64,000 nt of DNA from positions 10,980,748 to 11,044,747 of the forward strand of contig JARWKL010000006.1 in assembly GCA_029961685.1 (NCBI GenBank). The letters run 5' to 3'. Positions 18,796 through 28,414 of this stretch are shown here, piece after piece. Source of the stretch: Aristolochia californica (taxonomy: Eukaryota > Streptophyta > Magnoliopsida > Piperales > Aristolochiaceae). Position 1 is the stretch's first letter, and every line of letters begins with the position of its first letter. The notes beneath the pieces were generated by a model. It was not told the origin of the DNA. It saw only the letters and a list, made by a program, of their open reading frames with translations, and ran no database searches. The translations under genes and the position numbers were made by a program.

Positions 18796-20331
18796 TTTCC
18801 AAAATATTCTAATTGGTCAAGTTTATCTATGATCTGTTGTAACTGGTGTTTGTCTTTATGGTTGATATTAATTATTTCTAAATATAGTTTTTCTGTATCT
18901 AAAAAGGTATAATCTAATTCAATCATTCGTTCAATCCAATCTTCAAAGTCCTCTGTTTCTTCCATAAATTCTTCCGGATATTCTATAGGACTGGATACAG
19001 TTGTTTTTTCAGATTCTCTTGTTGACACGTCTTCTAAGATAACTGGGACATCAACTATATCTTCATAACATAAAAGTTTATTGTCTACTTTTTCTAAAGA
19101 ATTTTCTACATGTTGTGCTAAAGCTTGTAAGGTAGCTGGATTTGTGGTTTGTTTACAACTTCCTAAGATTGGACACTGACACGAAGTGTTTTTAGGTGCA
19201 CTTGTGCTGCTGCTGCTACTGGGGCCACCACGCTCCGCTGATGGGGAAATAGTGGGAGAATAAGTGGTTTGAACAGGGACAATGCTAGAGTTTTTATGAA
19301 AATGGAGATAATCTCGAGAAATAGTTAGAGAACCATTATTATGGAGAATAAAGTTGAGACCAAGGATAAAATCAACTTTAAGTTTGAGATCTCGGACCCA
19401 GGTTAAGGGTAAAGGATAAGAGGCGGAAAAGGTAGAACAATTGGTAAAGAACTGGAGCTGGCCATTATCAAAATACTGGGTATATGGGTTATAAGTACCG
19501 TCAACTTGCTGACTAAGAACGGTCTTGGTAGTATGTTTGATATACTGACGAGGAACAAGTCTTCTATGAATAATACATTTGGTACAACCGGAATCAACTA
19601 AGGCATCTAAGACAATGGAATGCTTATCTGGAAACGTAAGCTTAGCCCGGACAAGGATACTGGAAAAAGTTTTGTCTTGGTTACAAACTAAAGACATGTC
19701 TGGTGCAGGAGAGGGAGTGACAGTGATCCCATCATAAGAGTCTTGTTCTAAGGCATCTAAACGGTGTTTTAATAAAGTAATTTCATCTTCACAGTTACTA
19801 ATTTTTCTTGAAAGGATTTCGAGCTTAGTAGAAGAAAGCTTGTCAGGCTGTTGGAGAGTATCTGGTTGGATGCCTAACTGTTTAAGACAGGGTAGACAGG
19901 CTTCTACAAAGCATAAGGAACACTTAGCTCGTTGCTTCTTACTAGGATACCATTTACACTGAAAACAAGGATTGCTATCTAATCCTGTAAACCATAACCA
20001 GGCATGGGAACATTCTTGAGTATCCATCATGTCTAAGTGATAATCGTCTTCATTTAGATCAAAAATAAGATCTGAATCTGAGTCTGAGTCAGAAGAAGTA
20101 CCTACAGTTGGGAGACTGACTATACTATAGATAGATTCGGTATCTGACATATATTCATCTACTTCAATTAAATCTTGTTGAACGTTTTCTACTAAAGTAG
20201 ATCTGCGGGAATTAATATTTTGTCTTTTTGGACAAGTGTTAGCTAAATGTTCTGTCTGACCGCAAATATAACAAGTAAGTTTATTTTTATATGTTCTCTT
20301 AGGATTAAATCGTCTAACATGTCTTTCCCTA
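18796..20331 (-). pseudogene. CP zinc motifs and aspartic protease region (A2)
   Basis: This continues the MP-CP polyprotein after a 5-nt deletion near 20335 and is open from there to the satellite edge. A zinc knuckle CX2CX4HX4C (CYICGQTEHLANTC) is at 20273-20232. A second Cys motif, CX2CX11CX2CX4CX2C (CFQC ... CSLC ... CLPC), follows about 90 residues later. Two such motifs are a hallmark of badnavirus/tungrovirus coat regions. The retropepsin motif ALVDSGCTKCI is about 180 residues into the ORF starting at 20150. The C-terminus is acidic. The first codons after the breakpoint are read in the old frame as an immediate stop. Confidence 0.85.
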
Positions 20332-22401
20332 TTAAGGTTTCCTACTTTTAGACCTTCTAATGAAATAGTTTTTCCTAAACTTACTAGGCTTTTTGGATTT
20401 CTGTTTTGAGTCTTTTATCCCATAAGCTTGTGCTGTATAAATCTGTTTACAAAATCCAAAATCATCTCCTTTTAATTGTCTTTGAATCTGGATATCAGTA
20501 CATTTTTCTTGCAAAATTTGCATAATAAATTTAGTTCTTTGTCCTATGGAAAACACACTATTTGGATTAGGTTCTTCAATTTTCTGCCATTTTTCATAGA
20601 TTTCTTTTCCTAAAGCTCCAGGTAATTTTCTGAATAGTTTTATCCCTAAATCTTTGTTAAAAGCATTTCCAGAAATGCATGTATAATAAAAATAGTCTTG
20701 TAGAAATTTTTTAATATATTTATAATTATAAAGACTAAGTTGTTCTAAATGAATAACAGCATCTCTCTGAAGGGTTATAGAGCCTAAATTTGGATCTTCA
20801 CCTGTTACTAACTGGAAAACTTTATTAACGAAATTATATGGGTTAGGTCCTAAGCTCATTAACTGGCCAAATTGGGTTGGATCATATCTTTTGTAGCTTT
20901 CCCATAAGGCCTTAGTACTTTCTCCTAAAAAGGTTTCTAAGTATCTGTACATTTCCTCTACGTCTTGTGATTGAAAGTGTTGAATATAATCTGAAACTAC
21001 TTGGTTTTTCCAAAGGTCTAGGACAGTTGTCCATTCTTGAGGATCATGTGCTGATAGGTTAAGGATTTTTCCTTTTCCTTTGTCTTGGAAAGTAATAGGT
21101 CTTTCTACTTCTTTTCTTTTGCCCCTAGGGTGTATAGGTTTTTCTAAAGTAATAGATTCTGTATAAGGTAGTCTGGGCATGTTGCCAGAATGGAAGACTT
21201 CTCTAGGAGGAGGAGTAGGATATGTAGTATAATTATTGGGGTTATTTACTGAAGAACTCTCTACTTCCATATAATCTTTTATGCTAGAAATATCTTCTTC
21301 AGAAGGGGCTAAAGGCATAGTGCCAATTCTAATGTTAAAATCTTGATCATAATATAAATATTCTTCTTCTTTAATCTTTTTATTTTTTATTAAGTCTTCT
21401 TCAAGATGAAGTAATTCTCTTTCTGAAAGATGTAATTCTAATTCTTTCGGGTAAATGATTTCATCATTACTTACTTCTGTTTCTATGTGAGCTAAATCAA
21501 AGTTTTCACTAGAAATGGATTCATTGTCTTCTGTATTTTTCTGTTCATAACTATTGAATCTAATATTCACATTTCCTTTTGTATCTGTATACATAAGGCT
21601 TTCTTCTGGACTAATAATCTTTTCTTCTCTGAATTTTAGATTCCAATCTAGACCGGCTAATTCTTCAGGAGCAAATTTTATGGGTTTTAATAATTTTATA
21701 CCTTTGTTTCCAATTAGGTTTACTACATCATCTATTTTTATTTTAAACCTAGTAGCACTGGAACTTGTACATCTTCCTAAAAAGCCAATACATAATAGTA
21801 AGTTATTCCCTACAAAGGAGTCGTATCCTTTTGTCTGAATACCTACTTTTATGTATTTCTTAAAGTCTTGTAGCCCAATCAGGAAATCTGGGGAGCAATA
21901 AAAGATACCACCATTCTGATTCATATCTATTTCGGTTATTCCTAACATGGCTTTTTTGGGGTCTGCCCATCTATCATCATAGATGCTTAGTAAAGTTTTT
22001 GTTCCTAAATGTTTCCTTCCTAATCCTTTTATTCCAATAACAATTAGTCCTAAATGGATTAGAGAATAAATCTTTTTTATCTCCTTAAAAGCTGGTTCTG
22101 CTATCAGGTTAACGTTTACTGAGTCTTGTCCTACACAACTAATCTGAAGTTCTCTATAATGCCTAAATAATCCAGTATGAAAATTAAGGGGTCCTGTCCT
22201 GTAAAGCTGTTTTGGATTTAACAGGTTAAGCTGATTATTACTAAAAATAGTTAAATCTTGATCTACATCTATAATATCATCTAATTGGATATCTTGTTGT
22301 TGTGACAGAGCACTACTTCTTCCTATAATTCTGTCTAAGATATTTAAATTTCTAAAGGAACTTGCTATTTCTTTGGAGGTACTTCTCCGTGAAATTGCCA
22401 T
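20332..22401 (-). CDS. Movement protein-coat protein polyprotein, N-terminal two thirds (A2)
   Basis: Open for 689 codons from ATG 22401, a start conserved in A1 and A3. Residues about 95-230 correspond to the badnavirus-type movement domain (VIGIKGLGRK, YDDRWADPKKAMLGITEIDMN, DFKKYIKVGIQTKGYDSF). A Glu-rich linker follows. The coat core is at about 445-660 (WKNQVVSDYIQHF, YLETFLGESTKALWESYK, KLPGALGKEIYEKW), then a Lys/Arg-rich end (KKPSKFRKNYFIRRSKSRK). The frame stops early because of a 5-nt deletion relative to A3. Without it the zinc motifs and protease would follow. Its ATG lies inside the 3' end of ORFa. Confidence 0.85.
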   Translation of the reverse strand: MAISRRSTSKEIASSFRNLNILDRIIGRSSALSQQQDIQLDDIIDVDQDLTIFSNNQLNLLNPKQLYRTGPLNFHTGLFRHYRELQISCVGQDSVNVNLIAEPAFKEIKKIYSLIHLGLIVIGIKGLGRKHLGTKTLLSIYDDRWADPKKAMLGITEIDMNQNGGIFYCSPDFLIGLQDFKKYIKVGIQTKGYDSFVGNNLLLCIGFLGRCTSSSATRFKIKIDDVVNLIGNKGIKLLKPIKFAPEELAGLDWNLKFREEKIISPEESLMYTDTKGNVNIRFNSYEQKNTEDNESISSENFDLAHIETEVSNDEIIYPKELELHLSERELLHLEEDLIKNKKIKEEEYLYYDQDFNIRIGTMPLAPSEEDISSIKDYMEVESSSVNNPNNYTTYPTPPPREVFHSGNMPRLPYTESITLEKPIHPRGKRKEVERPITFQDKGKGKILNLSAHDPQEWTTVLDLWKNQVVSDYIQHFQSQDVEEMYRYLETFLGESTKALWESYKRYDPTQFGQLMSLGPNPYNFVNKVFQLVTGEDPNLGSITLQRDAVIHLEQLSLYNYKYIKKFLQDYFYYTCISGNAFNKDLGIKLFRKLPGALGKEIYEKWQKIEEPNPNSVFSIGQRTKFIMQILQEKCTDIQIQRQLKGDDFGFCKQIYTAQAYGIKDSKQKSKKPSKFRKNYFIRRSKSRKP

Positions 22402-22796
22402 GGTTTTTTAACAGGACTAGTCTTAGGTTGATCAATTTTTATAGTTTTAAGTTTTTGAGTAATAGATTCTATTTCTTTGTCTATATTCTGTTGAGCACTC
22501 TTACTTGTTTTTAAATAATCTAAGTTTTCTGCTAATCCTCCTATTCTAGTTCTTAAAACTTTTATTTCTTCTTGAATTCTGTTAATATTGAATTCTATGT
22601 CTGTTATTTTTAATTGCAAAGTAGCTCCTAAACTAATGAGTAAATCTATAATACTATTTAATTGTGAATTTTGGCCGTGTAGGCTATGTTCTTCACTATT
22701 GAAATGACACTTTATAGAACTAGAACCTATAAATTTATGTTCAGCTTTTAAAGGTATTCTTAAATCTAGATACTCAATTCTTTTAAAAGTTTCCAG
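22365..22796 (-). CDS. ORFa, 143-codon coiled-coil protein, non-AUG start (A2)
   Basis: Open frame ending at TAA 22367-22365, overlapping the MP-CP start by 37 nt in another frame. The first ATG is late (22619), but conserved protein sequence extends upstream (RIEYLDLRIP, FIGSSSIKCHFNSEEH, LNSIIDLLISLG) to a CTG at 22796-22794. That CTG has A at -3 and G at +4 and lies about 10 nt after the primer site. The middle has heptads typical of a coiled coil (IRVLRTRIGGLAENLDYL-like). Position and size match the virion-associated protein of badnaviruses. A non-AUG start just after the leader is known for the tungrovirus RTBV. Function is inferred. Confidence 0.7.
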   Translation of the reverse strand: METFKRIEYLDLRIPLKAEHKFIGSSSIKCHFNSEEHSLHGQNSQLNSIIDLLISLGATLQLKITDIEFNINRIQEEIKVLRTRIGGLAENLDYLKTSKSAQQNIDKEIESITQKLKTIKIDQPKTSPVKKPWQFHGEVPPKK

Positions 22797-22805
22797 GATG
22801 TCTCT

Positions 22806-22818
22806 GGCTTTGATACCA
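22806..22818 (-). promoter_or_regulatory. tRNA-Met primer-binding site (A2, one mismatch)
   Basis: The minus strand reads TGGTATCAAAGCC. It differs from A1 and A3 at one base (AGAG to AAAG). Confidence 0.8.
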
Positions 22819-22856
22819 AAAAGAAGGGGGTACTCTTTTTCTGGAGTATTCAGATT

Positions 22857-23048
22857 CTAATCAGGGTTATTTAATTCTGGGGAATTAATTCGTCTTAATA
22901 CTTGTCTTCTAGGTGGTCTAGGAATTATAATAGGTCTAGGTGTTTCAAATATCCTAATATAATGATTTAGTGAAAGAACAAAACAGATAAAACTGAAAAT
23001 TATAAAATTACTGAAAACTATGACTAATGCAATATTAACAAAGATCAT
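22857..23048 (-). CDS. ORF0, small single-pass membrane protein (A2)
   Basis: 63-codon ORF from ATG 23048, at the end of the leader about 40 nt before the primer site. Residues about 2-27 form one hydrophobic segment (IFVNIALVIVF, IIFSFICFVLSLN). A Pro/Arg-rich tail follows (ETPRPIIIPRPPRRQ) and the ORF ends in Asn-Pro-Asp. A3 encodes a homologue. In the 13 codons for IIFSFICFVLSLN, nine differ between A2 and A3 and all nine changes are synonymous, which indicates past selection on the protein. I know of no named caulimovirid protein of this kind. A small membrane protein linked to movement is one possibility. Confidence 0.7.
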   Translation of the reverse strand: MIFVNIALVIVFSNFIIFSFICFVLSLNHYIRIFETPRPIIIPRPPRRQVLRRINSPELNNPD

Positions 23049-24045
23049 ATATTTTTTCAAGACACTTAAGTATAATGGAAATAAATAAGAAAATATTTGA
23101 TTCTAACAAGTCTTCTAGATCTCTAGGAATCCAAATAAAATATTCAAATAGTCTTAAAATTAATATGCTTAAAAACCAGATAGTACTATAAGTCCCTATT
23201 ATGTAAAAATAAAAGCGTAAGTCTGGAGAGTATTATAGAACAGGCTTAAGTATATATAATAAGGAGGCAAATATCTGAGTACAAGTCTAGCAAACTGGTG
23301 TAATAAGAAAGAAACAAGCCAGATGTACATTCAAAGAGAGGGTACGGCGGCGTTGTAGCAACCGGGAGCGACGCTTGGTCCCGTAAGACAAAGGTCTCTT
23401 GGGAGCAGAGGCGGCTGTCAGGGTAGAACCCTCACCCAGTGGTATTCCAGCCTAATATACCCAATCTAAGAAACAGAAACAGAAACAAGTTTCTAACAAA
23501 CAATAAAGGCAGTAAGGATAAGAGCAAGAAGGATGATACCAACAGTTATCCAGAGGACGATCATATGAAACAACAAAGCAGACAGAAATAAACAAGGCTA
23601 TGCAAACTTCAAACTTCCTGAGGGTAACTCCATACTCGTTCTCTTTCTCTAATTTCCTACAAGTCTCAGCACTCAGGACGAACAGAGGTGTGTGCTTTCC
23701 TAGCAATAAGCTTTGGGCACGGGCTCCGTCAACATTCCACAACAACTAGCCCTTAGTCACCTTTAGACATAAGCGGGCAAACAAATGGAACTCAGGACCG
23801 TGAACCCTCAAAGGATTACACAATGCTTTTACTGTTCGCAAGAGATGAACTTGAAGTAAGAGAAAATTATTACAGAGAAACGAGCAGGAGGTTCCCTGAG
23901 GAAGGTCCCCGAAAAACTAGTAAATTAGCTAAGGAAAGAAGAAAGAACTTACAAGAACAAGATCAGAGATGATTACTGGAGAAAACGGAGGAAGACCATG
24001 AAAGGCATTGGAAGCAGCAAGAGAGTATGCTCAAACCGTGCTTTC
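23049..24045 (-). promoter_or_regulatory. Long leader with GC-rich structured block (A2)
   Basis: Leader from the expected start near 24045 to ORF0. The conserved GC-rich block at 23340-23460 includes a hairpin, AGGGT-TCT-ACCCT (minus strand, 23432-23420), which is AGGGC-TAC-GCCCT in A3, so both sides of one base pair changed together. No conserved long ORF is present. Small ORFs here are not shared between copies. Confidence 0.6.
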
Positions 24046-24074
24046 ATTCATGATTGTAAGATTACAAATGAGGC

Positions 24075-24082
24075 TATTTATA
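24075..24082 (-). promoter_or_regulatory. TATA box of pregenomic RNA promoter (A2)
   Basis: The minus strand reads TATAAATA in the context GGGCTATAAATAGCC, at the position of the A1 and A3 TATAAAAG boxes. The conserved GGGGCCCAATGAGCAC block lies about 60 nt upstream. Confidence 0.75.
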
Positions 24083-24221
24083 GCCCAAACATTGCCGACA
24101 CAAGGAGGCAAAGGGAATCACCCGGGTGCTCATTGGGCCCCATCGTCAGTGATTGATCCTTTTTGCTTTCCAGGTGTGCGGTGTTTGGTTACTAACCAAA
24201 CTTTACATAAAGTACTTTACA

Positions 24222-24316
24222 AACTTGACTGACATAAAGTAATTGTCTACATGACTGACATAACAAACTTGACTGACATAAAGTAATTGTCTAACATAAA
24301 GCATAAAGTAAACTGT
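24222..24316 (-). repeat. Short direct repeats upstream of A2 promoter
   Basis: Three copies of a unit containing TGACTGACATAA, two of them followed by AGTAATTGTCTA. They occupy the place of the different short repeats seen in A1 and A3, so this promoter-proximal region evolves fast. Confidence 0.6.
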
Positions 24317-24531
24317 ACAAAGATTCCGATAAGGTCTATCTTGATTTCATCTGTCTGAAAGGACGCGTGTTGTCTTGCACACATATTTGTCTGAGTTGTG
24401 ATGAGTTGTCTTCAATAATTGAGCTTCATCTTCTTGATAAGTCTGCTGAGCTGTCTAGCACCCAAAATGCTTTAATATGGTCTTGTCTTGCTTTTTCTGC
24501 TTTTCTATCTAGTCTCTTTAGTCTTTTCTAT

Positions 24532-25577
24532 TTACTTTCCCTCCATTGTGATAAGATTCTGAATAGCCTCAGAATCATAGTCGTAGTCATCATCTTCTTC
24601 TTGAGAATAGCATTGAATGGTCTGAGTTCCTGTTGATCCTGTCTTACTGGAAGAGTCTGATGAACTTTTTCTTTCATATCCTTGTTCTTTTAAGTATGCA
24701 GTAAAATAATCTCCATCATCTTTTTGAGTTCTTCTTTTTCTACTTCTACGAGAGTCTACTTTTGTTTTTCTTTTTCTTTTTCTTTTTCCTTCTCTTTTTC
24801 TTTTTCTTCTGGCATTTTTGGCAAATGCCCAGCCATCAACGGACTTGAGTTGTCTTTACCGACTGCCGTTTGAGTCGGACTAGCTAGTGAATACCCCTCA
24901 CTAGTAGGGAGCTGAGTGCAAAACGTACCTGTTGCCTTGGCTTTCCACATTCTGTTTTCTTTTTCTAATGTCTCAATATATTCTTTTTGAAATTCATTCT
25001 TTTCTTCTAATAACCTTCTTTTTTCATTTAACCTCTGAATAGTCTTGGTAAGCGTCTCACAATGATCACAGAAAATAATCTTTTTAGTATCTTTGGCTAC
25101 ACTGTATGTAACTTGATCTTCTCTAAGATGTCTGAGGGAAGGAGCAATATAATAGTTTGTTCCTATTGTTAATTTTGCTGCTTCTAGGGCTTCCTGGAGA
25201 CTGTTGAAGCCTTTATAGACTGGTCTTTGGTAATTCTGGATACTGGAAACAACTTCTGTCCAGGAATGAAAAACTCCTGGAGTGTGACCTTGGAAAACAA
25301 CATAGAAATTGAAACCTTTCTTTTTCTGGGTAAAGTATTCTGAAAGACCGTTGAGACTAGCAAGGAAATACTTTTGGTCTTTAGGAACTCTTTGGTAGGC
25401 TAACCAGAGATTGTCTAACAGGCATTGTTCTTCCTTAGTAACTGTAACTGTAGGCAAAGTCTTAAAAGTAATATTAGATTTTGGAAAAACAACTAATTTT
25501 TGACTACCAAAACATAAAAATTCTTGACCATAATTATTATACTTAGAAGGAGGCCGAGAAGATGCTGGAAAATCCAT
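24532..25577 (-). pseudogene. TAV protein (A2), broken in C-terminal tail
   Basis: Starts at ATG 25577, 3 nt after the RT-RNase H stop. The viroplasmin domain (FNFYVVFQGHTPGVFHSW ... VYKGFNSLQEALEAA) and the coiled coil are intact. The Lys/Glu hinge has expanded into a run of Glu-Lys pairs (purine hexamer repeat, about 24765-24815), followed by a stop at about 24756. After a further frameshift near 24715 the tail resumes in another frame (TAYLKEQGYERK, acidic end) and finishes at about 24532. Relative to A1 the protein is clearly diverged but alignable throughout. Confidence 0.8.
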
Positions 25578-25580
25578 CTG

Positions 25581-26924
25581 TCAAGAAATAAATTTTTGAT
25601 CAAAAAATCTTCTACTTAAAGAATCTGCAAGACTATTATTTTTTCCCTTGATATGTTCAAAAACTACTTTATAACCATTACCAGTAATAATATCTACTAA
25701 ATTTAACCATCTTCTGCGACTGATCTTATTTTCTTTACTTTTTTGAAAATACTTAACTATTGCTTCACAATCAGTTCTTAAAGTAAATTCTGATTTATTG
25801 ATAATAAATAGTCTAAAGGCTTCTAAAGAATAAATAATGGCAAGAATTTCTGAATCTATACTACTCATATTACCTTTTTCTTTAAATTTTCCACTAGCAT
25901 AACTACAGATTCGTTCTTCTTCCTTATCACTATACTGGTGAGGTTTAGCAATTAAAACACCACCCCATCCTAAATTACTGCCATCTGTTTCAATAATAAG
26001 ATAGTCAGAATCTAAGGGCATTTGTAATTTTGATAAAGTTTTTACTTTGTCTTTAACTTTTTTCACTAGATTCTTGTCTTCTTGATTAAAGAATTTTTGT
26101 CTGTTTGGGGAGGTTTTACTATAGAGAGGTCCTATCAATTTTCCTATATCTTTCAAAAAGGGTCTTGCGTAATTAACTAGGCCTAAAAACTTTTGTAGCT
26201 GTTTTGTGTCTGACAGGTCATCTGGCATTTCTAAAATCTTTTTTGAGATATGTTCTTGTAATTCTATCTGTCCTTGTCCTATATTGACTCCCAAAAACTT
26301 TATATATTCCTTGAATAATTCTATTTTGGTTTTACTAATTATAATTCCTTCTTGCATAAAGGTTGCTAAAACTAATTGAAGATGTCCTATATGGTCTTCA
26401 ATGGTTTTGCTAAAAACTAGAATATCATCAATATATACTAAGACAAAATTGTCATATTTCCTAAAAATGTTATCCATTTTTCTTTGAAATATTGCAGGCG
26501 CATTTTTTAATCCAAAGGGCATTACTAACCACTCAAAATGGCCTTCAGGACAAGTAAAGGCTGTCCATTCTATGCTATCTGGATGCATTTTAATTTGCCA
26601 AAATCCAGACTTACAGTCAAACTTACTAAAAATCTTTTTGTCTTGAATTTTATTTATAAGCTGAGACTTATCTGGAATATTATAACTATCTGTAACAGTG
26701 TTATCATTTAATCTTTTATAATTTATAACCATTCTTGACTTTCCTCGTTTTTGTTCACGATGTTTTCTTACTATGAAGGCCGCAGATCTGTGTGGGCTGA
26801 TAGATTTCCTAATTATTCCTAGTTTTAGTAATTCCCCAATATGCATCTTAAAATCTTCCTTATCTAGATTGGTGGCTTCTATGTTTGCTGTCTTGACTAT
26901 ATAGCTAGGGTTTAATCTATCCAT
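25581..26924 (-). CDS. Reverse transcriptase-RNase H (A2, N-terminally truncated)
   Basis: Open frame of about 447 codons. RT motifs: [25 protein letters not shown], the catalytic YIDDILVFS (residues about 160-170) and FLGVNIGQGQI. RNase H follows at about 300-440: IETDGSNLGWGGVL with the first Asp, SIDSEILAIIYSLEAFR with the Glu, and LRTDCEAIVKYF with the next Asp. Viral sequence begins at about 26914; the ATG and first codons (ATGGATAG) are donated by the flanking TCTA satellite, so this start is accidental. The protein copies pregenomic RNA to DNA. It ends 3 nt before the TAV start. Confidence 0.9.
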   Translation of the reverse strand: MDRLNPSYIVKTANIEATNLDKEDFKMHIGELLKLGIIRKSISPHRSAAFIVRKHREQKRGKSRMVINYKRLNDNTVTDSYNIPDKSQLINKIQDKKIFSKFDCKSGFWQIKMHPDSIEWTAFTCPEGHFEWLVMPFGLKNAPAIFQRKMDNIFRKYDNFVLVYIDDILVFSKTIEDHIGHLQLVLATFMQEGIIISKTKIELFKEYIKFLGVNIGQGQIELQEHISKKILEMPDDLSDTKQLQKFLGLVNYARPFLKDIGKLIGPLYSKTSPNRQKFFNQEDKNLVKKVKDKVKTLSKLQMPLDSDYLIIETDGSNLGWGGVLIAKPHQYSDKEEERICSYASGKFKEKGNMSSIDSEILAIIYSLEAFRLFIINKSEFTLRTDCEAIVKYFQKSKENKISRRRWLNLVDIITGNGYKVVFEHIKGKNNSLADSLSRRFFDQKFIS

Positions 26925-27165
26925 CTATCTATCTAAAAAAAACCCTGCTAATTCTCTCCCTCTCTATCTCTATCTTTATCTCTCTCTCTTTCTCTCTCTA
27001 TCTATCTTTCGATCCATCTATCTATCTATCTCTCTCTCTCTCTATCTATCTTTCTAACCATCTATCTATCAGTCTCTCTCTCTCTCTCTATCTTTCTATC
27101 CATCTTTCTATTTCTCTCTCTCTCTCTATCTTTCTATCCATCTATCTATCTTTCTTTCCATCTTT

Positions 27166-27209
<44 letters not shown>

Positions 27210-27230
27210 TTCGATCAATCAATCTATCTA

Positions 27231-27269
<39 letters not shown>

Positions 27270-27320
27270 TTCTATCATCCTATCTATCGGTCTCTCTCTG
27301 TCTATCTATCTTTCTATCCA

Positions 27321-27367
<47 letters not shown>

Positions 27368-27488
27368 ATCTTTCTATCTTTCTATCCATCTATCAATCTA
27401 TCTCTCTCTCTCTCTCTCTATCTTTCTATCCATCTATCTATCACTCCCTCTCTCTCTATATATATATATCTTTCTATCCATCTATCAA

Positions 27489-27519
<31 letters not shown>

Positions 27520-27859
27520 ATCCATCTATCTATCACTCCCTCTCTCTATCTATCTTACTATCCATCTCTTTCTCTCTCTCTATCTATCTTTCTATCCATC
27601 TATCTATCTAAAAAAAACCCTGGTAATTCTCTCCCTCTCTATCTCTATCTTTCTATTCATCTATCTATCTCTCTCTCTTTCTCTCTCTATCTATCTTTTG
27701 ATCCATCTATCTCTCTCTCTCTCTATCTATCTTTCTAACCATCTATCTATCAGTCTCTCTCTCTCTCGCTCTATCTTTCTATCAATCTCTCTCTCTCTAT
27801 CTTTCTATCCATCTATCTATCTATCTCTCTCTTTATCTATCTTTCTTTCCATCTTTCAA

Positions 27860-27890
<31 letters not shown>

Positions 27891-28093
27891 ATCTACCTTT
27901 CGATCAATCTATCTATCTATATATCTCTCTCTCTCTATCTATCTTTCTATCATCCTATCTATCGGTCTCTCTCTCTCTATCTTTCTATCCATCTCTCTCT
28001 CTCTCTCTCTATCTTTCTATCTTTCTATACATCTATCAATCTATCTCTCTCTCTCTCTCTATCTATCTATCTTTGTATCCATCTTTCAATCTA

Positions 28094-28130
<37 letters not shown>

Positions 28131-28263
28131 TACTATCCATCTATCTATCTATCTATCTATCTCTCTCTCTCTCAGTCTCTATCTTTCTATCCATCTATCC
28201 ATCTTTCTCTCTCTCTCTCTCTCTTTCACTCTCTCTCTCTCTCTCCCGCTATCTTTCTATTCA

Positions 28264-28302
<39 letters not shown>

Positions 28303-28378
28303 ATCTATCTATCTTTCGATCCATCTATCTATCTCCCTCTCCCTCTCTCTCACACACTCTCTATCTATCTTTCTATCC

Positions 28379-28414
<36 letters not shown>

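Larger units (their letters stand above)
18796..26914 (-). mobile_element. Endogenous pararetrovirus lineage A, copy A2 (near-complete, circularly permuted)
   Basis: On the minus strand from 26914: RT-RNase H, TAV, promoter, leader with ORF0, primer site, ORFa, MP-CP and protease, ending at 18796 just before where RT would begin. The roughly 8.1-kb circle is therefore opened between protease and RT, and both ends abut TCTA satellite. Few breaks are seen (a 5-nt deletion after the coat core, and a stop and frameshift in the TAV tail), so it is the best-preserved copy here. Confidence 0.88.

Noticed and set aside
24008..24232. 74-codon plus ORF near the A2 promoter
   Set aside because: Antisense to promoter and leader; its content is the conserved promoter block (GGGGCCCAATGAGC), not protein-level conservation.
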